Assembly (NCBI GenBank): GCA_023105745.1
Contig: JALGQZ010000011.1
Coordinates: forward strand, 24,439,975-24,503,974
Direction: 5' to 3'
Source: Austropuccinia psidii
Lineage: Eukaryota; Basidiomycota; Pucciniomycetes; Pucciniales; Sphaerophragmiaceae
Length of the DNA stretch: 64,000 bases
This document shows, piece by piece, positions 12,707 to 23,655 of the stretch. Under the pieces are notes generated by a model. The model ran no database searches, was not told where the DNA came from, and worked only from the letters and a program-made list of their open reading frames with translations. A program made the position numbers and the translations under genes. How positions within the stretch are numbered: position 1 is the first letter of the stretch; the number at the start of each line of letters is the position of its first letter.

Positions 12707-14891
12707 TGTGAGCCTGTGAGGTATGTATAACATACCCATAAGGCCACAAATGATTTGATAAACAGTTAATTTTGTCTTAAACAGACTTTTTAGTTGAAAT
12801 TAAAATAAAAAATAACAAAAAATAAGTATAACCTTTTTTCGGATAAAAAAGTTATAAATATTATGTCATTTTTGGATTCTACACCAAAAATGACCTAGGG
12901 TACATCCATAAGGTGTTATACCCAAAAACACTTATTTCTTGTGTTATTAGAAGATTTAAGAATCTCACAGTACTAATGTAACTTTTTTAGCATCTTTTTA
13001 AAATTGTTAAATTTAAGCTTGAATAAGCTTAAATTTAAAGTTGCATAAGGTTAATGCAAACTTACCAAAATTTTAGTAAAAATTGAGGTGTGGTGTATAT
13101 TTACTGAATTGGCTAAGGATTTGCCATACATAATGTAAATCCTGCATGAGCTCAATTTAAAAGGGTTTAAAGCCATGGTATGGCTTTAAATAAATAAAAG
13201 GGCAAAATCCACGCAAAAAGGTGGGACAAAGGAAAAAGGCCAAATAGAGCTGGGGTACCCAACTTTTTGGATCTGCAATGATTCAATTAAGGTTGTCCAC
13301 CTGTATTGGAGGATTTTAAACCTTATTTAAACTTTAAGATTAGACTTTGATCAAACCTTAAGGTTTAAACTGGTTTTATCCCAATTTGGACAGGAATTTC
13401 AAGCTGCCAAAGGGTAAATCCCAATATGCAGGCTTGAAATCAAGGTTTTAAGAACTTCCAAAGCTTGATCAAGCTTAAAAACCTTAAATAAGCTTAGAGA
13501 TTTAAAGTTACAAGCATTAAAACCTTTTCAAAAGCTAAGTTTTGGTGTGTATTGCTATTTTACATGGAAAAATAGCAATAACTTCAAAAATTCATTAAAA
13601 ATCCAATTCTTAATGAATTTGCTTGAAATTTTCACACAGCTTACAGTTTAATATTATCCACAAATAAATGAAGTTTCAAGTATCTTTTATAAATAAGTTT
13701 TCTGGGTAATTAGCCTGGAAATTTACTCTTTTAATTAAGCTCAAAGAAAATTATGATTTCTTTAAAAATTAATTAAAAATTGAGTTTAAAAGAGTTCTGC
13801 TTGAAACTCTATTTTTAAGCGGTTTATGTGATGAACTTTAATATAAATAGGTTTATTTATATTGAAAACTTAAAAATAATTAGTTTAAATGAGGATTAAA
13901 GCTACATGGAGTTAAGAATAGCACTGATAACTTTAAATTGGAATTAAAAACAAGTTGCCTTAAGCTAAGAAATTTGTTTTTAAGTATGGTTTTTCAGTTT
14001 TGACCTGAGCACGCCCTCTATAATCATTATGAATCATTAGAGCTGCTCTGAAGACATAAAAAGAGTCTTTTCATCACTGTTTTTGTCCATCATTCATCAT
14101 CAATCCAATCATATTAGAAATTTAAACAGGTAAAGTTTTATTATTTATAAAATCTTATTATTAAAGTAAGTCTTAAGTTATTTTATCCTTTATTAATTGT
14201 AAATGAAAGAATTGAAGTCATAGAATTCAGATTATCATTGTAATCATCAATAATATATTTTATATTATAAAACTATCATCTTAAATATCTTTTAAAATCC
14301 ACAAATTCCTCTTAAAAACTCTTTAATCTTAAATTTTATCATAAAAAGCTGTTTTATCTTTAAAATTATTGATTTGAGGCGTGTTTTTAACTTATAATCA
14401 TTATTTCATATAATAACTGTTGTTGTTTGACTTGTTCTATTAAATAAATATTATAAGTAAGTTTTCTCTCAAGTTCTATATCTTTTTTCCCTAGTATTAG
14501 TATTTTTTATATAGAATTTTTATTCTATAATAATTATTTCTGCACAGTGTGTGTTATAATTCTTTTATAAATAATATTTATATTATTTATAAGTGGTTAA
14601 TATTCATATTTCCACATGTAATTGTCTCATTAAGAGCTTTACACTTCTTATTGTTATAACTGTCAGTGACTATAACAATAATAGAATAATTATAATTTAT
14701 TATAATTACTGTTATTTTTTTATTATTATTTTTTTATAATAATAATTAATTTTTTTTATATAATTATTTTTAATAATTATATTTAAATTTGTGGTTATAA
14801 TATTTTGTTATATTATATATTTCTACTGAGGACAGTCATAGTACTCTTGATTTTGCTACTATTATCAAGAGTTTCATAGACAAACCTTACA
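12707..14891 (+). repeat. Long terminal repeat of gypsy element G2 (about 2.2 kb)
   Basis: It starts TGTGAGCCTGTGAGG after a purine-rich GGTGGTAGGGAA tract and ends GACAAACCTTACA. The last 70 bases (GAGGACAGTCATAGTACTC ... AGAGTTTCATAGA) parallel the end of the G1 LTR (GAGGACAGGAAAAGTACTTG ... AAAGTTTCATATT), so the families share a conserved LTR end. The AT-rich interior has perfect palindromes such as AAGCTTGATCAAGCTT at 13461-13476. No genes are supported inside. Confidence 0.75.
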
Positions 14892-15359
14892 CTATGTATC
14901 CTACTACTTCCCAGATGCCTCAGTATGAATGCCAATAATAACTACCTTTTCACAGAGGCATGCCTCCGTACACCATTGAAAATACTCCAACAAGACACAA
15001 ACTGAGTCAGGCAGTTGTGCCCGCTATTAGCACACGCAGGGCATTGCGGGAAGTGGGTTGTATCACTTCCCGCCAGCTTATAATAGGCCAAATGGCACTG
15101 GTTCTTTCAAGAGGACTAGTATAATGAGGGATCCATGGCGGAGTGCATGTTGCATTTGAGCGTGCTTGCAATATTCCACATGGTTGGATTTGAAACTCAT
15201 TGAATTGGAACACAAATACATCAAATTTAATAATGCAGTATCTGCTGAATTATTCAAGGTTCAGGTACTTGAGATCGTGAAGCTGCAAAATTCGGATGTA
15301 ATTGTTTTTTTTAGCAGCAAACAAAAAACATTCATTGACCAAAATCAATCATTCATACA
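14892..15359. other. Flank with a GC-rich hairpin, no clear gene
   Basis: After the LTR comes moderate-GC DNA with a 10-bp-arm hairpin at 15046-15073 (GCGGGAAGTG ... CACTTCCCGC). It may hold 5' sequence of the following oxygenase gene, but I could not fix a start. The short ORFs at 15007-15213 (minus) and 15166-15399 (plus) have no family signature. Confidence 0.4.
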
Positions 15360-16767
15360 ATGGTCACTAATCCTTTGGTTTCAATTCATTCTCCTGTGAA
15401 AGCAGGCCATTCACGAAAAAGGGAACTAGCTGGACAGCATTGGGGTGAGGAAGGAAAGTGTGAGTGTCTCACTTATTCTCAGCATATATATATGGGTGGG
15501 CAGTTGTGTGGCATCCTCATTGGGCCCCATGGAAAAACCTTTTCTTTAGTTGGTTTAGATAAAGCCAATTCCATGTGGGCTCCAACAGGGAAGTCAAAGA
15601 TATGTGCCAAACAAAGCTCATTGGGAATTGGGCACCATTCTGGATTCAAAAGGCCTTAGCTTCAAATGGGAGGAAGCAGTATCTGATATCTTGTCTGATT
15701 CAACTCAAAGTGATCCCTCAACCACTTGAGAATAGTGGGACATCCCAAAAGACAAATGAGGCCAAAACCACCCAAAAGAATAAGTTTTTTTCTTCCACTC
15801 AACCAACAGCACAAATCTCAATGCCAGGATCAGCCAATGTGATTCCAGGTGAAATTCCAAGGGTTTTGGCTGTCAATCAGATCAAATGCATTCACTTTGG
15901 CCGTGTGGAAATTTTCTCTTCAATTGGATTACTGATTGCCCTGGTCAATTTAAGACCATTCACAACAATGAGCCAAGTTGAGGTCAATCAATGGGATGAA
16001 TTATCACAATTCTTATTTTTCAAAAGAAAATTCACTGACCCAATTGCAACAAATGGGGCATTACTGGAGGAATTTATGCTCATCATTGGGTGGCGCAAAT
16101 GCAGCATGGAGAACAAACAATTTGGTCTTTATGGAAGTCTTGGGAAAATTCAAAACACAAAAGATGAATGGCGGCAACAAGATGCAAATCTTAGCTCAGT
16201 GGGTTTCATTCTAGGTCAATCCTTACGATATGTTGGGGATAAATCATTTCAAAAGATTCAAACTTGCTACAAGTCATTGGGTGTTCTGTCCTTTGATCAA
16301 GTCAACTATAAAGCCAATATTTTTGCAAATCAGGGGGACTTTGAGTTTGCTTCTGCACTCACTTTCACCATGAACGGATTGAAAAATTTGCCTCATGTTG
16401 ATAAGGATCCAACATTGTATGCTGTGGGATGGTGGCTTCAAGCTGATAAGCAGACTGTCCAAATTCAAAGAGATGCATCAAAGTGGTGTACAGGGGGGAA
16501 ATTGATTTTCCCAAATGAGCATTTTTGGATTGATCTATTGGAATGTCATGGGCTCATTCAGGTAGTGTGGGCCAGTAGTACATTTGTTCATTATACTTAT
16601 CCAGCACAGGACAACAAAAGCATGAAACTAGTGGATATGTCTGCACAATGATCAAAGAGGTTATAAAAACAATGGGGCGGAAAAGCCACAGCTATTATGA
16701 GATCGGCAAGAGAGCTGGCTATCAGATCAGGTATAGTAAGACAATCTCATCCCAACTTGAAGAATGA
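15360..16767 (+). pseudogene. Tet/JBP-like 2OG-Fe(II) oxygenase, frameshifted
   Basis: The longest frame (15728-16651) holds IPRVLAVNQIKCIHFGRVEIF, ALLEEFMLIIGWRKCS, FASALTFTMNGLKNLPHVDK, GGKLIFPNEHFWIDLLECHG and WASSTFVHYTYPAQDN. The HxD pair in LPHVDKD and the distal His in FVHYT fit the iron ligands of the fungal Tet-like 2OG-Fe(II) oxygenase family; relatives such as TET and JBP hydroxylate methylated or thymine bases in DNA. The gene is broken. The N-terminal part is in one frame (15360-15655), a short stretch (SFKWEEAVSDILSDSTQ) in a second, the core in a third, and the C-terminal tail (GRKSHSYYEIGKRAGYQIR) resumes one frame over after the TGA at 16649. At least three frameshifts make it a pseudogene. 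Substrate is unknown. Confidence 0.7.
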
Positions 16768-16799
16768 GGTAATTTGGATGTGTTTGGGAGTTAGGGTGT

Positions 16800-17340
16800 G
16801 ATAATGGGCAGGACAGTATACACCTGTTTTTGATGGGTTGGAATTGGGGTTATATGGTGGCTCACATGAAAAAGGGGTGAAATGGCTCATGTACAGTGGC
16901 ATGCCACTGTACATGAGCCCTGGTTTCTTGCTCTTCTTCACACACACATCCTTCTGCTTTTCCAGGATACCAACACTTCACATGAAAATCCTTACGCCTG
17001 TCCAGGATCCTGACGCTTCTCACACAAAACCTTGCGCTGTAAATCCCTATGCCAGGGAAGCCTTGAGGCTTCACACGCAAATCCTCACGTGTGTACAGGT
17101 TCCAAACAATTTAGACAGTTCCTTATGTTGGTGCAGGCTTTCAATGCTTCACATGCAAATCCTTACGCTTGTGCAGGTTCCCAACAGTTCAGACAATTCC
17201 TTATGCCAACAATTCTAAAAATTCCTTACTTGACTAAGATTAATAGTGTGTGATAATAGGAAAAGCAGTGTCTCTGGTGGATCGCTCACATGCGGTGAGC
17301 CCCTGCATTTTAACAGTTAAGATCTCATACGGTTTAGAAC
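16800..17340. repeat. Palindrome-headed minisatellite, copy 1
   Basis: A perfect 36-bp palindrome at 16884-16919 (arm GGCTCATGTACAGTGGCA) is followed by four to five diverged units of about 50-60 bp built on CTTCACACGCAAATCCTTACG and CCTGTGCAGGTTCC. It ends with a shared tail (AGATTAATAGTGTGTGA, then a GCTCAC...GTGAGC hairpin, then GTTAAGATCT). The same order recurs at 20290-20940. The long frames across it are by-products of the repeat. Confidence 0.75.
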
Positions 17341-17341
17341 C

Positions 17342-17581
17342 ATGGAAGCAGAGAATATACGAGGCGGTAATGGTGACTATTTGTGCATTTTCTGCAAAAA
17401 AAGGTTTACAAAAAAGAAATATGGTCCGAAAAACTTGGTGGGGCACTTACAAAAATTATTTGCACAATTGGCAAGAAAGGAAAGCTCGCAGGAAAAAAGA
17501 ATATGCCCAAAATGGAAAAAATCATGTATTTATTACAACCAACCTTTTTTGAAAGATTGTATTACAAAAGGAAATAAGTGA
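17342..17581 (+). CDS. Small ORF with a BED-like zinc-finger remnant
   Basis: The 79-codon frame starts MEAENIRGGNGDYLCIFCKK and continues to NLVGHLQKLFAQL. The spacing C-x2-C ... NL-x2-HL resembles the BED finger of hAT-type transposases, but the second histidine expected after HLxK is missing (LF). The rest is Lys-rich without further motifs. It could be a decayed N-terminus of a DNA transposon protein or of a captured finger ORF. Nothing downstream extends it into a transposase. Confidence 0.3.
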   Translation: MEAENIRGGNGDYLCIFCKKRFTKKKYGPKNLVGHLQKLFAQLARKESSQEKRICPKWKKSCIYYNQPFLKDCITKGNK

Positions 17582-17606
17582 GATGAAGGCAAATTTTTTT
17601 ATTTTT

Positions 17607-18833
17607 TTATTTTTTGTCAAATCTTGAGACTATCCTGGTGATGTCCTCCTTTGGATAAGCCTCCAGTTCCTGGCCAAGGAGGGAGTTTAGTTCCTCCCAA
17701 AATTCCCGGTGCATCTCATTTCGATGAGTTGCACCCACAAAGGGAATCATGTGGAGCAATAGGTGATGCTCCAACAAGATTCTGTTCATTGATTCATGGA
17801 CAATTGCTCAAGGAATCATGAGGGCTGGGCATAAGTTAGTAAATTCCTTCCAAGCCTCATTGTGGGAATGAGGGGAGGAGGCAGTTAAAATCTCTGGGGA
17901 AGGAGAAAGGGGAGGGGGGATCCAATGGGTGTATCATTGATGGTGATTACGGGGGGTGTAGCGGGATGAGGAAAAGGTGAGAAGAGTAAAAAATTGAAGT
18001 GGGGACTTACCAAAATGTTTCTCTGTGGATTGCGTTGGAGCCTCCTCAGGTTCAGGCTCACAAGTCAAAGCGTCCTCATATGATGGGACTTAAGGTTCAG
18101 AGCATTGACTTGGGCCTGGAATGGGTGGCTCATTGTGTTGGGAGGGTTCTACAAAAGGAGGCAGAGTCAGTTCACTTGAGTCAAAAGCGGGAATTAGCAA
18201 AGGGATGGCTTTTTGCTTACTGTGTAACAAGTCCTCCGACCATTGGGTGCCTCTGGGGCCTGGAGTTGGTTGCCGCGGAGTTTGCTTGCAAGGTAAACAA
18301 GGAACAGGACTGTCTTGTCATGGGGAATTTGGTGGGTCTTGTTCTATTTGTAAAGAAAAATAGTTAGTATGATTGCGTGAAGAAAAATGAGGTAAGGAGG
18401 AGAAAGAAATCTTACTTTGGCATTTGAATCCCATGGTGACAATCAGCCCAAGCTCAAATGTCCTCTCACCATCGCCATGCTTTGTTGGCCCGATAATCAC
18501 TTTGCTCCAGCCAAGGAGTGAAGTGACCATTGGATGGTGGACAAATTGATACTTGAGGGGACAGGGCTAATTGTCTGGAATTGTTCACGTCTGCCTGTTT
18601 GGGGTCCTGGTGTTCATCCCTGCTTGGAAATGCTTTCATCATTGTTGACCACAAAGGAGTCCTCATGAGTGCATCTTGGGTGGGAACTCCTCTGGCCACC
18701 TGGTTGGAAGGGTCACATAACCAATGAGCATTTCTTGTGTGCTTGTTGGCAAGCATCACAAGCCTTGGTTGGTGTTGAGGAGCGAATTCAGGGGATACCC
18801 CCCTTAGTGCACAAAGTGCACAACATCTAAAAC
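17607..18833 (-). pseudogene. Rust-type repetitive ORF, broken
   Basis: On the minus strand, 18759-18466 encodes MLANKHTRNAHWLCDPSN ... TPLWSTMMKAFPS ... LALSPQVSICPPSNGHFTPW. The frame then shifts, and 18530-18318 continues as MVTSLLGWSKVIIGP and GERTFELGLIVTMGF. Further down, 17789-17607 encodes LLLHMIPFVGATHRNEMHRE and LGQELEAYPKEDITRIV. I remember such segments as parts of one high-copy ORF in myrtle-rust-like genomes, of unknown function; this is recall only. Several stops and frame changes make it non-functional. The inverted-repeat arm at 19010-19556, which has a TATA-like box on this strand, would be its promoter if the two belong together. Confidence 0.4.
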
Positions 18834-19009
18834 GAAAACAATTTAGGTTAGTGACTTAGTAGAAATTAAGATGTCAAAAAGAGGAATAGGTACAATGAAG
18901 TATGAATTTAAACCGCAATCAAAATAATAACGGTCCAGTCAGAAGTTTGTGAGAGTCTGAAATAGGGTTATGAAGAAAGTTTAGTATTAATATTGGAACA
19001 TAATATTGA

Positions 19010-19556
19010 CAAAAGTTTTAAATGGAGGAGACACACAAGGTTGGTAGAAGGGGGGTTCTGGACATATAAGCAGGGAAAAAATAATGCCAAATGGAAGAGG
19101 AGTAGCTAGTGGAGTGCAATAGAAAAGAGGGGAAAGGCAGGAACACAAAAGGGAATACACACAAGAGTGAGAAGAGCGGGTGAGCTGGGAAAAAGTGAAG
19201 GGTGTGTTGGGCAAAGATGTTATTTTATACCATGGTGAAGCTGAGCCAATCGCAGCAGTTGCAGCATGCGCCAAAGTCTCAGCTTCAAGGCAGGTTGGGA
19301 AAATGGAAGCTCAGTTGCAGCCAATGCTGCAACTGAGAAGGGAAATGCCTGTGTGAGGCAGAGGAACAAAGGGTTTCCAGCTGATTATGGCAATTGATTG
19401 AATTTTCAGACTCAGTCAGATCCAATTTGTTGCCTTAAACAGCCACCCAATTGCCCATGAGGGCTTTTGTGAGGCCATTTTTGAATGTGCACAGTGGGTT
19501 CAATCCACAAATGCTCCATGCAGAAAAGGACCTGGTGCATTTGGTCACGGGTGACC
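19010..19556 (-). repeat. Left arm of a 0.5 kb inverted repeat, with TATA-like promoter
   Basis: Its reverse complement matches 20948-21478 over about 530 bp (for example TTGCAGCATGCGCC and GGATCTGACTCAG-like blocks, in order). On the minus strand it has a TATA-like GGTATAAAATAAC followed by a pyrimidine-rich stretch (CACCCGCTCTTCTCACTC), a typical fungal start region. Confidence 0.7.
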
Positions 19557-20289
19557 GTGGCAAGCATACCAGTGTTACGGCCAGGTGATGAAGTTTGGTC
19601 AAAGGGTCCAGCTGCTGCTTCGGATGACCAATTGCGCAGGTCTGCTTTGGGGTCATGATTGAAATGCACAGTTTCTGAGCTATTGATCTAACAATTTCAA
19701 ATGCACCCTTGCTGAGCAATTGCTATTTCATTTTTGTAAGCACTCATCCTGAGCATTTTGCACAACATCGGAAAAGATTTTGGCCAGGCGGAGCATTTCC
19801 TGCGCTTTGGTAAAGTCCTCTGAAGTGAGCCTTCCGATGAACTATTTACAAAAGTGTGCCAACCATGGCATTACCAAAAACTTGCACACTGAGATTTTGT
19901 CCATGACATGCTGAGCTGGGGTGTGCAAATCATGTGAATCAGCATCCTGAGAATGTGGCACATGATTGGCATCTATGCAAACAATTGGAAGTGATACACA
20001 TCAGTAATATGCATGCATGCTGAAGTAGTATTACACCATCCCAATTTCTAGATCATCCGACATTGTAGTACATACACCTTTGGTGTACATTTATGCTGCG
20101 GGGAAGAGCAAAAGCTGTATATTAATGTAACATGCAATCACACCAAACCATTGAGGCACACGCTTTCACACACACCCTTAATAAGTCATACGCAGCCAAT
20201 TTTGGCATGCTTGGAGCACCTTTAAGTGCCTGTGCTCCAGCCCAAAAATTGGGGTTTTGGGTGGCCCAATTAATTGCAGATGATCATGC
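19557..20289. other. Spacer between inverted-repeat arms, no gene recognised
   Basis: Moderate-GC sequence with no convincing ORF. Short dyads occur, such as TACACC-TTT-GGTGTA near 20080. A minus-strand frame at 19435-19719 overlaps the repeat arm and has no recognisable motif. Confidence 0.4.
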
Positions 20290-20940
20290 CTCAGCCAAAA
20301 ATCTTGAGGTGGGGTGAAATGGCCATGTATGGTAGCATGTCACCGCCCATGACCCATTTCACCCCACCTGAAGTTGATTCTATTCACACTTGTGGTCAAT
20401 AATGGGACCAGTTGGTCACCCTAATGTTTCTTGTATGCCTTATGGTTACAAACAGGGTGTGGAAGTCACGCATGGATTAGGGGTCATTTGCAATACAAGT
20501 ATTCCTGTCCCTCATATGCCTGTACAGTATCCTGACGCTTCACAGGCAAATCCTTACGCCTGTGCAGGAGCCCCAACGGTTAGCACTCAAATCCTTTTTC
20601 TTGTCTAGTATCCTGACAAATGAAACAATCCTTTTTGCCTGTCAAAGCTCCCAACATGTCACACCCAAATGCTTATTCTAGTACAGGTTCCTGACATTTC
20701 AACCTGCTCCTTCTGCCTGGGCAGGCTCCCAATGCTTCACACACAAAATCTTACGCTTGTACATGCTCCTGACAATTCCAATAATTCCTTATGCCAGGGC
20801 AGCCTCCCAACAATTCCAACACTCCCATACACATGTAAGATTAATAGTGTGTGACCATAGGAAAAGAAATGACTCATGAATCTCCGGTGTATTGCTCACA
20901 TGTGGGGAGCCTAAGGTTTTTGAGAGTTAAGATCTGGTAT
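20290..20940. repeat. Palindrome-headed minisatellite, copy 2
   Basis: It is homologous and collinear with 16800-17340. It is headed by a decayed hairpin at 20308-20368 (arms GGTGGGGTGAAATGG and CCATTTCACCCCACC), followed by diverged units containing CTTCACACACAAAATCTTACG and CCTGTGCAGG, and ends with AGATTAATAGTGTGTGA ... GTTAAGATCT. Confidence 0.75.
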
Positions 20941-20947
20941 GCTCGCC

Positions 20948-21478
20948 GCGGTAACCTGTGACCAAATGCACCAGGTCCTTTTCTGCATGGGGCATTTGTG
21001 GATTGCCCCCACTGTGCACATTCAACAATGCCCTCACAAAAGCCCTCCTGGGTGATTGGGTGGCTATTTAAGGCAACAAATTGGATCTGACTGAGTCTGA
21101 CAATTCAATCAATTGCCATAATCAGCTGGAACCCCTTTGTTCCTCTGCCTCACACAGGCATTTCCCTTCTCAGTTGCAGCATTGGCTGCAACTGAGCTTC
21201 CATTTTTCCAACCTGCCTTGAAGCTGAGACTTTGGCGCATGCTGCAACTGCTGTGATTTGCTCCGCTTCACCATTTTATAAAAGACCATCTTTGCCCAGC
21301 TCACCCGCTCTTCTCACTCTTGTGTGTATTGCCCTTTGTCTTCCTGCCTTTCCCCTCTTTTCTATTGCACTCCACTAACTACTCCCCTTCCATTTGGCTT
21401 TATTTTTTTCCCGCTTATATGTCCAGAACCCCCCTTCTATGCACCTTGTGCATCTCCTCCATTTAAAACTTTCCTTGA
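20948..21478 (+). repeat. Right arm of the 0.5 kb inverted repeat, with TATA-like promoter
   Basis: It is the inverted copy of 19010-19556. A TATA-like TTTTATAAAAG near 21275 precedes the pyrimidine-rich GCTCACCCGCTCTTCTCACT. The match stops at about CCATTTAAAACTTT, within a few bases of where gypsy G3 begins, so a rearrangement or insertion joins them. Confidence 0.7.
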
Positions 21479-21480
21479 TA

Positions 21481-23220
21481 AACAGACATATGCTCAGATG
21501 GAAAACAGCCATAAAAGAGTATAGAGGTAATATGTCCATTGTACACAAAAGCTTAAATATTCACAAAAATACAGATGGACTAAGCTAATGGCCATTACAA
21601 TATGACATTGAAAATCATGCTTATGTACCAGGAGAAGCTTCTCCACAAATTCCAATAGAAGTAATAAGTGTTACAGAACTAAACACTACCTTATTGAGGA
21701 ATCAAGGAACAGCTAAACTCAAGATCAGAATTGTAGCATCCTATTCCAATTACTTATTAAGGATTCTAAATATAACTCCTTAATACATTCCTTGGATGAA
21801 ATATGGAAAAAGTCATATGATGAAGGAATATTCCATTTACTTGATGGCATAATTTACCATACAACTAAACACACATGTGTAATGACAGTTGTGGACAGGT
21901 CCTTAATAAATCCTGTATTGAAACAATTACATGACAGTCCCTTCTCAGGACACCTATCTGAGGACAAAACAAAAGATAAAATAAACTGCATATGGTGGCC
22001 AATGTGGCAAAAATATGTAGCAGAATATTGTAAAACTTGTGACAGATGTCAAAAAGAAAAATAGATTTACTGGTAAAAGGCTTGAAAATCTGATCAAAAT
22101 CCAAGAACCAAGTAGACCTTGGGAGATTATCCATATGGCTTGGGTGACTGGCATACCACCAGGAGGTGATAAAAGCTATCATTCATGCCTAGTGATTTTT
22201 TACAGGTTTAGCAAGGCTCCAATCTTTTTGCCATGTTACAGAGATGATACAGCTATGGATACAGCTCTTCTGATATGGAATAGAATAGTATCATGGACTG
22301 GCATATTTACAAATACCATTAGTTACAGAGATTACAAATTTACCTCATCAATATGGACAATCCTTCACCAACTATTTGGGACTAACGCATCCTTCTTGAC
22401 AGCTTGCCAGCCACAAACTGATGTTCTATCTGGAAGAATGATCTAAGCTTTGGAAGACATGGGCAGAAGACTTTGTGTATATGACCTAGATCTCAAATCT
22501 TGTGATGGACTCACCCATTATTAGTATAACCTTCTACCTGAACTGGAAATTGCATATAAAACATCTATTCATGGAAATACCAATCAGACCCCTGATATAC
22601 TAGATAAAGGATGGGATCTCAGACTACCCCAAGATTCTTGAGGAAGGAAATGGTGGAAGTACATTCCACAGCTACCAGCTTCAAAAAAATTCTAGACAAA
22701 GCTAGAAAGCATTCAGAAAGATGAATGGAGGACTCATTTGCATATGCCAAAGACAAATGGCATAAATTACAGGCTACTGCAGACTTCAAGGTAGATGATT
22801 TGATACTTGTATATACCACTAAATTTAATTATGTCAAAGTATGCAAAAAGCTCAAAAACTCCTTTTCAGGAACTTCATGGGGATAATGGTTCTGAAGTAT
22901 AATTATCTGAAGAGCTTAGTAATAAGCATCCTACATTTCCAGTAAGCTTGATGAAGCCTTACACATCTGGTGATGTGGAAACATTTCCCTTAAGGAATAA
23001 CGTTACCCAGCATATACCCCCTATTAAATCCTCTGGTACTAAGGAAATTACCAAATCTCTCAAAGAAAGGAAATTGAGAACTGAAAAAGTAAAGGAATAC
23101 CTTGTCAGGTACAGTGACCAGGCTTGTGAAGATGAATGGTTAGCAGAAAAAGACATACCTAAAGCTACCAAACCTCTCAGAAAGCTCAGACACACTAGAA
23201 ATAACAATATTTCAAAGTAA
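21481..23220 (+). pseudogene. Ty3/gypsy polyprotein fragment: RNase H tail, integrase, chromodomain (element G3)
   Basis: It starts at the same RNase H region as G2 ([18 protein letters not shown]). Segments in shifting frames give the zinc-binding region (LKQLHDSPFSGHLSEDK ... CKTCDRCQK), core blocks ([35 protein letters not shown], in which the second catalytic Asp motif DRD has become YRD) and the chromodomain tail (EYLVRYSDQACEDEWLAEK). Many stops and frameshifts occur (for example near 21588, 22064, 22446 and 22523), so it is an old, dead copy of the G1 family. Its LTR follows at once. Confidence 0.88.
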
Positions 23221-23244
23221 TATTTAGCTTTTAGGGGGAAGGAA

Positions 23245-23655
23245 TGTGAGCCTTAGAGGTAATTTTGAACACACAAATGAGAACAAATAACAAAATTATG
23301 TTATAACTATAAATAAATAAATTTTTTGCTATTATACAAAAAAATTGAAATATAAAATATAAAATTTATATACAAAATTAAAATCTCAATTTTAATTCAA
23401 AATTAATATTAAATTGAAAGTTAAAATTGTTAAAATACACTCTTAATTGAAAAAATTAAGTAAAAATAAAATTCCAACAAAAATATTAGTATTAGACTAT
23501 GTTTAGAAAAAAAGTGATGAAAATTATTTTATCCTTTTTTCCAAGGAACAAACCTATGAAACCTATTTCACCATTGAGTTCCTCATAAGAAATTAGGTGG
23601 GGTCACCTCTGAGTGAAAATTCTGTAACTCAACTCTAAATAAGCTTAAATGAAGC
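23245..23655 (+). repeat. 5' part of the G3 long terminal repeat, interrupted
   Basis: It starts TGTGAGCCTTAGAGG after the purine tract TTAGGGGGAAGGAA and follows the G1 LTR for about 410 bp to CTAAATAAGCTTAAATGAAGC. It is then replaced by the far end of an oppositely oriented LTR of the same family (23656 onward). Confidence 0.8.
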
